A DNA stretch of 64,000 nucleotides, taken from the NCBI RefSeq assembly GCF_000955805.1, contig NZ_JYOA01000004.1, forward strand, positions 62,001-126,000, in the 5' to 3' direction. This DNA is from Pseudomonas sp. 21. Its GTDB lineage: Bacteria; Pseudomonadota; Gammaproteobacteria; Pseudomonadales; Pseudomonadaceae. The notes under the pieces were generated by a model. The model searched no databases, was not told the DNA's origin, and worked only from the letters and a program-made list of their open reading frames with translations. The position numbers and the translations under genes were made by a program. Numbering within the stretch: position 1 is the first letter of the stretch; the number at the start of each line of letters is the position of its first letter. Positions 1 to 9,600 of this stretch are shown in pieces.

Positions 1-57
1 CAGGACGAGCGCGGACTTTTCCGCAAAACAATATTCAATTGTTCAAGGTGTATTTCC

Positions 58-267
58 ATGTCGAATCGTCAGACCGGCACCGTCAAGTGGTTCAATGACG
101 CCAAGGGCTTCGGCTTCATCACTCCGGAAAGCGGCAACGATGTCTTCGTGCACTTCCGCTCCATCCAGGGCACCGGCTTCAAATCGCTGCAGGAAGGCCA
201 GAAGGTCTCCTTCGTTGTGGTTGAAGGCCAGAAGGGCCTGCAGGCTGACGAAGTTCAGGTTATCTGA
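58..267 (+). CDS. capB: Cold-shock / cold-acclimation protein, CspA family
   Basis: This 69-residue protein is a single cold-shock domain, a five-stranded OB fold that binds single-stranded RNA or DNA and melts RNA structure in the cytoplasm. The RNP1 motif KGFGFI (residues 16-21) and RNP2 motif VFVHF (29-33) are both intact, and TVKWFN (8-13) opens the fold. The length is normal for the family. The ATG at 58 is preceded by AAGGTG at a suitable distance. A strong hairpin terminator follows at once and also faces the convergent gene behind it. Gene order (cold-shock gene, transporter-acyltransferase, TonB receptor, AraC regulator) matches what I recall around PAO1 capB (PA3266), which is the basis for the symbol. 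The promoter and any cold-responsive leader lie mostly outside the window. Confidence 0.93.
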   Translation: MSNRQTGTVKWFNDAKGFGFITPESGNDVFVHFRSIQGTGFKSLQEGQKVSFVVVEGQKGLQADEVQVI

Positions 268-284
268 ACCGCGACACGCCCATG

Positions 285-313
285 AAAAAGCCCCGGCATT
301 GCCGGGGCTTTTT
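285..313. terminator. Bidirectional rho-independent terminator
   Basis: A perfect GCCCCGGC/GCCGGGGC stem is flanked by A-runs on the left and T-runs on the right, so it works on both strands. It separates capB from the convergent transporter-acyltransferase gene. Confidence 0.9.
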
Positions 314-330
314 CTTTGCCGCCAATAAAG

Positions 331-2205
331 TCAGCGGGCCGCGCCGCGCAGCGCAGCGACCTGCTCCTGCAGCACCAGGCGCTTGGCCGCCTCTGGTGCC
401 ACCGGCTGACCAGCCACCAGACAGACCCGCGACCACAGGCGGCGAAGGAAGCCCTTCTGCGGGTCGCGGCTGAAGAAGCTGCCCCACAGCCCCTGCAGCG
501 CCATCGGGATCACCGGCACCGGGGTTTCCTCGATGATGCGCTCCACGCCGCCGCGGAACTCGTTCATCTCGCCATCCAGGGTCAGCATGCCCTCGGGGAA
601 GATGCATACCAGCTCCCCTTCACGCAGGTACTCGGCGACTTTGGCGAATGCCTTCTCGTAAGTCTGCGCATCCTCGTTGCGACCGGCGATGGGCACCGCG
701 CCCGCAGTGCGGAAGATGAAATTGAGCACCGGGATGCGGAAGATCTTGTAGTACATGACGAAGCGCACCGGACGCCGCACCGAACCCGCAATCAGCAGCG
801 CGTCGACGAAGGACACGTGGTTGCACACCAGCACCGCCGGGCCTTCGTCGGGAATGGCTTCGAGATTGCGATGATCCACCCGGTACATCGAGTGGGTCAG
901 CAGCCAGACCAGGAAGCGCATGGTGAACTCGGGCACGATCTTGAAGATGTACACGTTCACCGCGACGTTCATCAGCGAGAGCACGAGGAACAGCTCGGGG
1001 ATCGACAGCTTCGCCACCGACAGCAGCAGGATCGAAACGATCGCCGCGACCACCATGAACAGCGCGTTGAGGATGTTGTTCGCCGCGATCACCCGCGCGC
1101 GCTTGTCTTCCTCGGTGCGAGCCTGGATCAGCGCATACAGCGGCACGATGTAGAAGCCGCCGAAGATACCGATGCCAAGGATGTCGGCCAGCACTGCCCA
1201 GGACTGCGAGTGCTCCAGCACCGCCAGCCAGTTGTAGGGCTGCTCACCCTGCGGGAAGCCGCCCGAATGCCACCACAGGAGGATGCCGAACAGGCTCAGG
1301 CCGATGGAGCCGAAGGGCACCAGGCCGATCTCCACCTTCTTGCCGGAGAGCTTTTCGCAAAGCATCGAGCCCAGCGCGATACCCACCGAGAATACCGTGA
1401 GGATCAGCGTCACCACGCTCTCGTCGCCGTGCAGCAGTTCCTTGGCGTAGGTCGGGATCTGCGTCAGGTAGACCGCGCCGAGGAACCAGAACCAGGAGTT
1501 GCCCACCAGCGAACGCGACACCGCCGGGCGCTGGCGCAGGCCGAGCAGGAGGATGCTCCAGGACTGGCGGAAGATGTTCCAGTCGACCTTCAGGTCCGGC
1601 AACGCAGCAGCCGCGCGGGGAATGTTGCGGCTGGCGAGGAAACCGCAGACGGCCACCAGCACCACGGCAATGCCGACGCCGGCCGCATAGTCCTGCCGCG
1701 ACATCAGCACGCCGGCGCCGATGGTGCCGCAGAGGATGGCGAGGAAGGTGCCCATTTCCACCAGGGCGTTGCCACCGACCAGTTCGTCCTCGCGCAGGTG
1801 CTGCGGCAGGATCGAGTACTTCACCGGGCCGAACAGCGCCGAGTGCGTGCCCATGGCGAACAGCGCGAGGAACAGCAGCGGCAGGCTGCCGAACACGAAG
1901 CCCGCGGCGCCCACCGCCATGATCACGATCTCGGCCAGCTTCAGCGCGCGCATCAGCGCGTCCTTGTTGAACTTCTCGCCGAACTGCCCGCCCAGGGCGG
2001 AGAACAGGAAGAACGGCAGGATGAACAACAGCGCGCAGAGGTTGACCAGCAGGTTGCGATCACCGCCGACGGTGAGGTGGTAGAGGATCGCCAGGATCAG
2101 CGACTGCTTGAAGATGTTGTCGTTGAAGGCACCCAGCAGCTGGGTGATGAAGAAGGGCAGGAATCGCTTGGTGCCCAGCAGGGCGAATTGCGAGTGTTGA
2201 GACAT
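331..2205 (-). CDS. MFS transporter (LplT-like) fused to a PlsC acyltransferase
   Basis: The 624-residue protein has two parts. Residues about 15-425 form a hydrophobic major-facilitator domain with the AFNDNIFKQS motif near residue 26 typical of LplT-type lysophospholipid flippases. Residues about 440-620 are a PlsC-type acyltransferase with the catalytic H463-x4-D468 motif and a FPEG motif at 536-539. The expected role is to flip lysophospholipid across the inner membrane and re-acylate it. Unlike the E. coli Aas/LplT pair there is no acyl-ACP synthetase domain, so acyl groups must come from acyl-ACP or acyl-CoA made elsewhere. The start at 2205 begins the conserved N-terminus. It lies downstream of the TonB receptor gene on the same strand but is separated from it by a terminator, so it is probably transcribed alone. 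It corresponds to PA3267 by gene order. Substrate is inferred. Confidence 0.88.
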   Translation of the reverse strand: MSQHSQFALLGTKRFLPFFITQLLGAFNDNIFKQSLILAILYHLTVGGDRNLLVNLCALLFILPFFLFSALGGQFGEKFNKDALMRALKLAEIVIMAVGAAGFVFGSLPLLFLALFAMGTHSALFGPVKYSILPQHLREDELVGGNALVEMGTFLAILCGTIGAGVLMSRQDYAAGVGIAVVLVAVCGFLASRNIPRAAAALPDLKVDWNIFRQSWSILLLGLRQRPAVSRSLVGNSWFWFLGAVYLTQIPTYAKELLHGDESVVTLILTVFSVGIALGSMLCEKLSGKKVEIGLVPFGSIGLSLFGILLWWHSGGFPQGEQPYNWLAVLEHSQSWAVLADILGIGIFGGFYIVPLYALIQARTEEDKRARVIAANNILNALFMVVAAIVSILLLSVAKLSIPELFLVLSLMNVAVNVYIFKIVPEFTMRFLVWLLTHSMYRVDHRNLEAIPDEGPAVLVCNHVSFVDALLIAGSVRRPVRFVMYYKIFRIPVLNFIFRTAGAVPIAGRNEDAQTYEKAFAKVAEYLREGELVCIFPEGMLTLDGEMNEFRGGVERIIEETPVPVIPMALQGLWGSFFSRDPQKGFLRRLWSRVCLVAGQPVAPEAAKRLVLQEQVAALRGAAR

Positions 2206-2326
2206 CGTCCTTGTTTACCTGCGTAGCGGCCTTGAGCCGGAATGACAGCACGGATATGACGGCAACAGCGTGAAGAAAAGCCACATTTCCCGCACAAATC
2301 CATTCCAGTGACGAAATCCCGGAAAG

Positions 2327-2356
2327 AAAAAGCCCGTCACGCAGGACGGGCTTTTT
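2327..2356. terminator. Rho-independent terminator after the TonB receptor gene
   Basis: A 12-bp stem (AAAAAGCCCGTC paired with GACGGGCTTTTT) with a 6-nt loop. Flanking A and T runs make it bidirectional. It lies just past the stop codon of the receptor gene on the minus strand. Confidence 0.88.
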
Positions 2357-2374
2357 CGCTACAGCGCAAGACGA

Positions 2375-4540
2375 TCAGAAGCCGACACTGCCCTGCACGT
2401 AGAAGGTGCGTGGCTCGCCCAGGTAGATACCGGCGTTGTTGTCGCTGGAGCGGGTGTAGTTCATCTGGTCGAAGAGGTTCTTCACCCCGGCGGCGACCTT
2501 CAGGTTCGACGCCTGCGGCCCGAAGTCGTAACCCACGCGGGCGTTCCACAGCACATAACCGGGAATGTCGCCGTACTGGCCATCGGCGCTTGGCTCGGTG
2601 ATGTAGTTGCCGGTGAAGCTGCCGTTGGAGTTGGTGGTCGGACCGGGCGCGCGCTGTCCCGACTGGGCGAAACCGTCGAAGTTGTAGGTCCAGCGGTCGT
2701 GCTCGTAGCGCAGGCCGATGGTGGCCACCTGGCGCGAGTACAGCGGCAGGTCGCGGCCCTTGAACGACGGGATCTCGCCTTCGTAGGTAGCGCGGGTATA
2801 GGTGAAGGTGCCGTAGGCAGTCAGGCCGGCGAGAACCGGGTCGAGCGCGGCCATGTCGTAGTGCGCCGAGGTCTCGATGCCCTGGTGCTTGGTGGCGCCC
2901 AGGTTGGTCCAGCCCACGTCGTTGCTGATGTACTGCAGCTCGTCGTCGAAGTCGATGTAGAACAGCGTGACTTCGCCACCCCAGGTGCCGTTGTCGTAGC
3001 GGGTGCCCACTTCGTAGGTCTTCGCCTTTTCCGGCTGCAGGCCGCTGGCGGTGTCGTTGCCGCTGCCGCCCTGGCCGAGCTGGAAGTACTGCAGGCTGCC
3101 GAAGGAGGTCTCGTAGTTGGCGAACAGCTTCCACTCGTCCGACAGGTGATACATCACCGCCAGCGCCGGCAGTGGCTCGTTGTAGTCCTTGCTGCGGTTC
3201 TTCTCCTGGACCGGCTTGCCCTTGTTGTCGAGCACGGGGCGTTCGTGCCAGTCGGTGGAGATGCGCTCGAAGCGGATGCCTGGGGTGACGGTCCAGTTGC
3301 CCACGTCGATCTTGTCGTCGAGGTAGAGGGAGTTCGCCTCGGTGCCGCCGGTGCGGTCCTGGTAGGTGTGGCCGTCGGCGCCGGGCATCGGCGTCGGGAT
3401 GTTGTTCACCAGGGCGACCTGGCTGGCGCGCTCGTGCATCGCCTCCTTCAGGTAGCGATAGCCGATGCTGGCTTCCTGGGTGGTCGGGCCGACCATGAAG
3501 ATCTTCGACACGCGCGGCTCGATGCCGAAGGTGTGGTAATCGCGCGGGTAGGACGCCAGGGTCTTGAGGTCGCGGTTGGCGATGTTGCTGCCACGGAAGC
3601 TGTCGCTGTAGTAGGTCAGTACTTCGACCTGGGTGAGGTCGTCGATCTGCCGCTTGTACTTGAGCGAGACGTCCTTGCGCCGGCCGGTGAAGTTGTCGTA
3701 GTCGCGCACCGACTGGTACGGGTCCTTGTCGAACTGCGCCTGGGTCAGGCCGCCGGGCATGTCGGCGCTGCCGTCGTAGTAGTGGAAGTTGGCGGAGAAC
3801 TCGTCGACGTCGGTGGGCGCCCAGTGGGTCTTGAACATCACGTCGTCGATGTCGGTGGCGTCGTTGCTGTCGCGATAGCCCGCGCCCTTCACGCCCGAAT
3901 ACAGCAGCGCAGCGCCCATGCCGTTGTCGGCGGTGCCGCCGAGGAAGGCGTTGTAGAGCTTCTTCCAGCCGCCGTGGGAAGCGGTTTCCACGGTGCTGCC
4001 GACGTCGCCGGAGAACTCCTTGGGAATCGCACGGGTGACGAAGTTGATCACTCCGCCGACGTTCTGCGGTCCATAGCGCACGGAACCGGCGCCACGCACG
4101 ACATCGACACTGTCGAGGTTGCCCACCGACAGCGGGAACATCGACAGCTGCGGCTGGCCGTAGGGCGCCACGGCGGCCGGGACGCCATCGATGAGCACGG
4201 TGGAGCGCGGCGACAGGCGCGAGGTCAGGCCGCGTACGCCGACGTTGAGGGAGACATCGCTGCCGCCGGTGCCGTTGTTGTCCTGCACCTGCACGCCGGG
4301 AATACCGCGCAGCACGTCGCGTACGTTCTGCGCGCCCTCTTCGATCATCTGCTCGCGGCGTACCACGGTGCGCGCGCCGGGGTGGTTCTGCACCACCTGC
4401 TGCTCGGCCTCGCCGAGCCAGTCACCGACGACGGTGACGGTCTCCAGTTCCTTGGTGTCTTCTTCGGCCTGCACCGGCAGCAGCGGCGTGGCCAGGGCAA
4501 CGGCGATCGCCAGGCGCGACCACGAACGAACGTGCGACAT
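2375..4540 (-). CDS. TonB-dependent outer-membrane receptor, FecA/ferric-siderophore type
   Basis: A 721-residue outer-membrane receptor expected to import a metal-chelate, probably an iron siderophore, using TonB energy. Residues 1-25 are a signal peptide ending near PVQA. A plug domain follows (NVRDVLRGIPGVQVQD, about residues 72-87), then a long beta-barrel with alternating aromatic residues that ends in the terminal phenylalanine (QGSVGF) needed for Bam-mediated insertion. No N-terminal signalling extension is visible, so it is not coupled to an anti-sigma factor. Control more likely comes from the AraC-type regulator encoded just upstream on the same strand. The start is supported by GGGGAGGGGGAAGC directly before ATG. 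It matches PA3268 by gene order. The ligand cannot be read from sequence. Confidence 0.9.
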   Translation of the reverse strand: MSHVRSWSRLAIAVALATPLLPVQAEEDTKELETVTVVGDWLGEAEQQVVQNHPGARTVVRREQMIEEGAQNVRDVLRGIPGVQVQDNNGTGGSDVSLNVGVRGLTSRLSPRSTVLIDGVPAAVAPYGQPQLSMFPLSVGNLDSVDVVRGAGSVRYGPQNVGGVINFVTRAIPKEFSGDVGSTVETASHGGWKKLYNAFLGGTADNGMGAALLYSGVKGAGYRDSNDATDIDDVMFKTHWAPTDVDEFSANFHYYDGSADMPGGLTQAQFDKDPYQSVRDYDNFTGRRKDVSLKYKRQIDDLTQVEVLTYYSDSFRGSNIANRDLKTLASYPRDYHTFGIEPRVSKIFMVGPTTQEASIGYRYLKEAMHERASQVALVNNIPTPMPGADGHTYQDRTGGTEANSLYLDDKIDVGNWTVTPGIRFERISTDWHERPVLDNKGKPVQEKNRSKDYNEPLPALAVMYHLSDEWKLFANYETSFGSLQYFQLGQGGSGNDTASGLQPEKAKTYEVGTRYDNGTWGGEVTLFYIDFDDELQYISNDVGWTNLGATKHQGIETSAHYDMAALDPVLAGLTAYGTFTYTRATYEGEIPSFKGRDLPLYSRQVATIGLRYEHDRWTYNFDGFAQSGQRAPGPTTNSNGSFTGNYITEPSADGQYGDIPGYVLWNARVGYDFGPQASNLKVAAGVKNLFDQMNYTRSSDNNAGIYLGEPRTFYVQGSVGF

Positions 4541-4564
4541 GCTTCCCCCTCCCCGGGTACTTCG

Positions 4565-4660
4565 TGAAGGGGCGGCAAATTAAAACCGAATGTAAATTTT
4601 GTAAATGCAAATGTATCGCAAATGAAAAAATATTCCGGTTGACTCAGATTCTCTTTTCGG
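4565..4660 (-). promoter_or_regulatory. AT-rich promoter/operator region of the TonB receptor gene
   Basis: This stretch is much more AT-rich than its surroundings. Read on the minus strand it carries several TTTRCA-like repeats (ATTTGC, ATTTGC, ATTTAC, ATTTAC) in tandem within about 40 bp upstream of the receptor start. Such repeats suit a binding site for the adjacent AraC-family regulator or an iron-responsive repressor. No clean Fur consensus was found, so the factor is left open. Confidence 0.45.
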
Positions 4661-4745
4661 CATCTCGAACGACTGTTCATCAGCCGCGGCAACGGGCCAG
4701 TCGCCCGTCGGTGGCGAGATCTGGCTGATTACGGCGCGGGGAAAT

Positions 4746-5597
4746 TCAGGCGGGGCGGAAAGACCGTGCACAAGCCTGGCGGTACTCGCCGGGGCCGACG
4801 CCATAGGCCTGCTTGAACTGCCGGCTGAGGTGACTCTGGTCGGCGAAGCCCAGCTGCATGGCCACATTCACCGGCATGCAGCCCTGCTTGAGCAGGGCAC
4901 GCGCCTGCTCCAGCCGGCGCTGCTTGAGCCAGGCGTGGGGCGGCAGGCCAGTAGCCTTGCGGAACACGCGGGCGAAGTGGAAGGGCGACAGGCCGACGGC
5001 GGCGGCCAGTTCTTCCAGTGACGGCGGCTCCATCAGCCGCGACCCGAGCAGCTCGCGGGCGCGGGCCACGGCCACCGGTTCATTGCCCGCAGGCGGCGCC
5101 TCGGGAATCCTCGCGTGGCGCTGGAACAGCAACAGCAGCGCCTCGCGCCAGCAGGTCTGGCGCTGCAGCACGGTGGCGTCGGAATCCACCAGCCGGTGTG
5201 CGGCGAACAGCGCCTGCACCAGTTCCGGGTCGAATACCACGCTGGCGTCGAACGACGGCGTGCCGCCTCCGCCCAGCTCCAGTTCCTCCAGCACGCCGGA
5301 AACCTGCGCCAGCTCCGGGTAGAAGCCGCGGTAGCGCCAGCCGGCTTCGTCGGCCTTGGAGCCGGTGTGGACCTCGTCGGGGTTGATCAGCACCACGCTG
5401 CCGGCCGGGGCGAAGTGCTCGGCACCGCGATGGTGAAAGCGCTGCGCGCCCTGCTCGATCATGACGAAGGCGAAGCCTTCATGGACGTGGGGCGAGAACA
5501 CCTGCTCGATGTAGCGCGCATGCAGCAACTCGACGCCACCCAGTTCCTGGGCGCGCCAGAAGCGGGTGCGTTCGCCGCTCGCGTCGTGTTCTGCCAT
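4746..5597 (-). CDS. AraC-family transcriptional regulator
   Basis: A 283-residue regulator. Residues about 20-150 form a cupin-like sensing domain (AraC-type arabinose-binding fold, with HVHEGFAFVMIEQG and PGSVVLINPDEVHTG-type beta strands). Residues about 180-280 carry two helix-turn-helix motifs, SLEELAAAVGLSPFHFARVFRKATG and MPVNVAMQLGFADQSHLSRQFKQAYG in outline. The gene lies about 200 bp upstream of the TonB receptor gene on the same strand, so it probably activates that receptor in response to the imported ligand, as several Pseudomonas AraC regulators do. It matches PA3269 by gene order. The inducer is unknown. Confidence 0.88.
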   Translation of the reverse strand: MAEHDASGERTRFWRAQELGGVELLHARYIEQVFSPHVHEGFAFVMIEQGAQRFHHRGAEHFAPAGSVVLINPDEVHTGSKADEAGWRYRGFYPELAQVSGVLEELELGGGGTPSFDASVVFDPELVQALFAAHRLVDSDATVLQRQTCWREALLLLFQRHARIPEAPPAGNEPVAVARARELLGSRLMEPPSLEELAAAVGLSPFHFARVFRKATGLPPHAWLKQRRLEQARALLKQGCMPVNVAMQLGFADQSHLSRQFKQAYGVGPGEYRQACARSFRPA

Positions 5598-5658
5598 GGG
5601 TCATTCCGCCAATCGATTCTCTGGGCGCTGCGCCATTCGGGAGCTACTACGGTGCCAG

Positions 5659-5788
5659 CGCTTTCCCCTCACCCCAGCCCTGGCTACGCGCCCCGCTCAG
5701 AGGGAGAGGAGGCCGTCCGTGCTGGCTGACACAACGGCTTCATCCTGCGCCGATCAGTCCCCTCTCCTCTGGGGGAGAGGGTTAGGGG
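5659..5788. repeat. Inverted pair of CCCCT(C/A)ACCC-type intergenic repeat units
   Basis: Two related C/G-rich units face each other. The left begins CCCCTCACCCCAGCCC and ends GAGGGAGAGGAGG. The right begins CCCCTCTCCTCTGGGG and ends GAGGGTTAGGGG, close to the reverse complement of the left unit. They fill the gap between the AraC and GNAT genes. Units of this kind are dispersed non-coding repeats in many gammaproteobacteria; I do not know a fixed name. Confidence 0.6.
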
Positions 5789-5814
5789 TTCTGAAGCCGC
5801 GACCAGAGTACCAC

Positions 5815-6384
5815 TCAGCCGACGAAACCGGCTTCCAGCGCGGCCTTCACCTGCGGCCATTCCTGGTCGGTGATGCTGTAGAGAATGGTGTCGTCCAGCC
5901 GCCCGCCGGCCAGGCGCCGGTGGTTGCGCAGCACGCCCTCGCGCACGGCGCCGAGCTTCTCGATGGCGCGCTGGGAGCGTTCGTTGCTGGCGGCGGTCTT
6001 GAACTGCACGCGGACCATCTTCCAGCTGTCGAAGGCGTGGCGCAGCATCAGGTACTTCATGGTGGCGTTGAGGCCGCTGCCGTGCTGGTTCTGGTCCAGC
6101 CAGGTGGCGCCGATCTCGCAGGCCGGCAGCGCCGGGAGGAAATCCATGAAGCGCGTGGTGCCGACGATCTGGTTGCCCAGGCGCACCACCAGTGGCAGCG
6201 CCCGGCCCTCGCGCTGGTCGGCCAGGCCCTGGCGGTACCAGTCCGGGCGCCCCGGAGCGCTCATGAACTGCAGGACATCGCGGTTCTGCTCCGCCAGCGT
6301 CACCAGGTCCGGCACGTCGGCCTCCACCATCGGCTCCAGGCGCAGGGCCCCGCGCTGCAAGGTGATGGGTAACGGTCTGAACAT
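5815..6384 (-). CDS. GNAT-family N-acetyltransferase (RimJ/RimL-like)
   Basis: The 189-residue protein has a GNAT acetyltransferase fold that transfers acetyl from acetyl-CoA to an amine. It resembles the RimJ/RimL ribosomal-protein acetyltransferase group: an early LRLEPMVEADVPDLVTLAEQN-type strand-helix, then IGATWLDQNQHGSGLN in the acetyl-CoA loop region, then NERSQRAIEKLGAVREGVLR in the typical C-terminal segment. The start at 6384 is chosen because GGAGG lies 7 nt upstream and the conserved N-terminus begins there. A longer reading frame continues upstream to 6549 without family resemblance. It corresponds to PA3270 by gene order. The substrate is unknown. Confidence 0.85.
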   Translation of the reverse strand: MFRPLPITLQRGALRLEPMVEADVPDLVTLAEQNRDVLQFMSAPGRPDWYRQGLADQREGRALPLVVRLGNQIVGTTRFMDFLPALPACEIGATWLDQNQHGSGLNATMKYLMLRHAFDSWKMVRVQFKTAASNERSQRAIEKLGAVREGVLRNHRRLAGGRLDDTILYSITDQEWPQVKAALEAGFVG

Positions 6385-6644
6385 GGCGCCCTCCTCGAAA
6401 CACGACGCGAAATCATCGCTCACATCAGAGCGTAGCGGCCCGGCGAAGTGCCGCGTACCCAGCCGGGCGCGACAGACGGACCGCGAAAAGCCCGGCAAGC
6501 TATCAGTACCGCGCCCTCCCCTCAAGTGTGAGGCGCGACACAGCGCCACTGAGACATTGGTAGCAGGCGTCTGACAGTTCCGGACTTTGGTGCGAAACTG
6601 CTGCCAGCGCTCCTGCGGGGGAGCCAGTCATTTCCGGAGTCAGC

Positions 6645-9600
6645 ATGTCGTTGTCCAGTGGGTTGATCGCAACGGTCGCCCTGCTCTACATGGCGGTCCT
6701 GTTCGCCATCGCGTTCTATGGCGACCGCCGTCGCGCCCCACTTTCGCCGCGTGTCCGCGCCTGGGTCTACAGCCTCTCGCTGGCCGTCTATTGCACCAGC
6801 TGGACCTTCTTCGGCGCCGTCGGCCAGGCCGCCGACCAGCTCTGGTCGTTCCTGCCGATCTACGTCGGCCCCGTGCTGCTGATGCTCTTCGCGCCCTGGG
6901 TGCTGCAGAAGATGATCATGATCAGCAAGCAGGAGAACATCACCTCCATCGCCGACTTCATCGCCGCGCGCTACGGCAAGTCCCAGGCGCTGGCGGTCGT
7001 GGTGGCGCTGATCTGCGTGGTCTGCGTGCTGCCCTACATCGCCCTGCAGCTCAAGGGTATCGTTCTCGGGGTGAACCTGCTGATCGGCGCCGGCCCCGAC
7101 TCCACCGGCATTCGCGCCCAGGACACGGCGCTGATCGTGTCGCTGATCCTGGCGCTGTTCACCATCGTCTTCGGCACCCGCAACCTGGACGTCACCGAGC
7201 ACCACCGCGGCATGGTGCTGGCCATTGCCTTCGAGTCGCTGGTCAAGCTGACCGCCTTCCTCGCCGTCGGCATCTTCGTCACCTACGGCCTCTACGACGG
7301 CTTCGGCGACCTGGTGGACAAGGCCCGCGTCGCGCCGCAGCTCAATGAATACTGGAAGGAAACCGTGCACTGGCCGGCCATGCTGCTGCAGACCGGCGTG
7401 GCGATGACCGCGATCATGTGCCTGCCGCGGCAGTTCCACGTGCTGGTGGTGGAAAACATCGAGCCGCGCGACCTCAACCTGGCGCGCTGGGTGTTCCCGA
7501 TCTACCTGGTGCTGGCCGCGCTGTTCGTGGTGCCCATCGCCCTGGCCGGGCAGATGCACCTGCCGGCGGGCGTGATGCCGGACTCCTTCGTGATCAGCCT
7601 GCCACTGGCCGAGGCCCATCCCGCGTTGGCGCTGCTGGCCTTCATCGGCGGCGCTTCGGCGGCCACCGGCATGGTGATCGTCGCCAGCGTGGCGCTGTCC
7701 ACCATGGTCTCCAACGACATGCTGCTGCCCTGGCTGCTGCGCCGCAAAGGCGAGGCCGAGCAACCCTTCGAGGTGTTCCGCCACTGGCTGCTGACCGTGC
7801 GCCGGGTGAGCATCGCGCTGATCCTCCTGCTGGCCTACGTCAGCTACCGCCTGCTGGGCTCCACCGCGAGCCTCGCCACCATCGGCCAGATCGCCTTCGC
7901 CGCCATCGCCCAACTGGGCCCGGCGATGATCGGCGCGCTGTACTGGAAGCAGGCCAACCGCCGTGGTGTGTTCGCCGGCCTGGCCGCCGGCTCTTTCCTC
8001 TGGGCCTATACCCTGGTGCTGCCGGTGGTCGCCAAGGGCCTGGGCTGGCCGCTGGAAACCTTCCCCGGCCTGGCCTGGCTCGCCGGCCGCCCGTTCGGCC
8101 TGTCCATCGAGCCACTGACCCTCGGCGTGCTGCTTTCGCTGATCGGCAACTTCGCGCTGTTCGGGCTGGTCTCGGTGTTCTCCCGCACCCGAGTTTCCGA
8201 GCACTGGCAGGCCAGCCGCTTCATCGGCCAGGAAATCTCCCAGAAGCTCAGCTCGCGCTCGATGCTCGCCGTACAGCTGGAAGACCTGCTGATGCTCGCC
8301 GCACGCTTCGTCGGCGAGGAGCGCGCGCGACAGAGTTTCATCCGCTTCGCCTACCGCCAGGGCAAGGGCTTCACCCCCAGCCAGAACGCCAACGACGAGT
8401 GGATCGCCCACACCGAACGCCTGCTCGCCGGCGTGCTCGGCGCCTCCTCCGCGCGCGCCGTGGTGAAGGCCGCCATCGAAGGCCGCGAGATGCAGGTGGA
8501 GGACGTGGTGAAGATCGCCGACGAAGCCTCCGAGGTGCTGCAGTTCAACCGCGCACTGCTGCAGGGCGCCATCGAGAACATCACCCAGGGCATCAGCGTG
8601 GTCGACCAGTCGCTGCGCCTGGTGGCCTGGAACCACCGCTACATCGAGCTGTTCGAGTACCCGGACGGGCTGATCTACGTCGGCCGCCCGATCGCCGACA
8701 TCATCCGCTACAACGCCGAGCGAAACCTCTGCGGCCCGGGCGACCCGGACCTGCACGTCGCCAAGCGCCTGTACTGGATGCGCCAGGGCACGCCGCACAC
8801 CTCCGAGCGGCTGTTCCCCAACGGCCGGGTGATCGAGCTGATCGGCAACCCGATGCCCGGCGGCGGCTTCGTCATGAGCTTCACCGACATCACCAACTAC
8901 CGCGATGCCGAACAGGGCCTGAAGGACGCCAACGAAGGCCTGGAGCAACGCGTCCAGGAGCGCACGTTCGAGCTGTCGCAACTGAACCAGGCGCTCACCG
9001 AGGCCAAGGGCACGGCCGAGGCGGCGAACCAGTCGAAATCGCGCTTCCTCGCCGCGGTCAGTCACGACCTGATGCAACCGCTGAACGCCGCGCGGCTGTT
9101 CTCCGCCGCCCTCGCCCACCAGGAAAAACTGCCCGAGGAGGCCACCGAACTGGTGCGCCATCTGGATTCGTCGCTGCGCTCGGCGGAAGACCTGATCACC
9201 GACCTGCTGGACATCTCGCGACTGGAAGGCGGCCGCGTCAGCGCCGACGTCGCGGCCTTCCCGCTGAGCAACCTGTACGACACCCTCGGCGTGGAATTCC
9301 GCGTGCTGGCCCAGGAGCACGGCATCGACTTCCACGTGCGCGGCAGCAAGCTGCGCGTGGAGAGCGACATCAAGCTGCTGCGCCGTGTGCTGCAGAACTT
9401 CCTCACCAATGCCTTCCGCTACGCCAAGGGCCATGTGCTGCTCGGTGTACGCCGCGAGGCTGGCCATCTGCGCCTGGAAGTCTGGGACCACGGCCCCGGC
9501 ATCCCGCCGGACAAGTTGCAGGTGATCTTCGAGGAATTCAAACGCCTGGACAGCCACCAGACCCGCGCCGAAAAAGGCCTGGGCCTGGGCCTGGCCATCG

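Noticed and set aside
316-2226. A 636-residue plus-strand open frame opposite the transporter-acyltransferase gene
   Set aside because: It is rich in His, Arg, Gln and Glu with no domain. The minus-strand frame has clear MFS and PlsC motifs. Long antisense frames are usual in GC-rich DNA.
2699-4567. A 622-residue plus-strand frame opposite the TonB receptor
   Set aside because: Composition is that of antisense shadow (Val/Ala/His-rich). The receptor on the other strand has a signal peptide, plug and terminal Phe.
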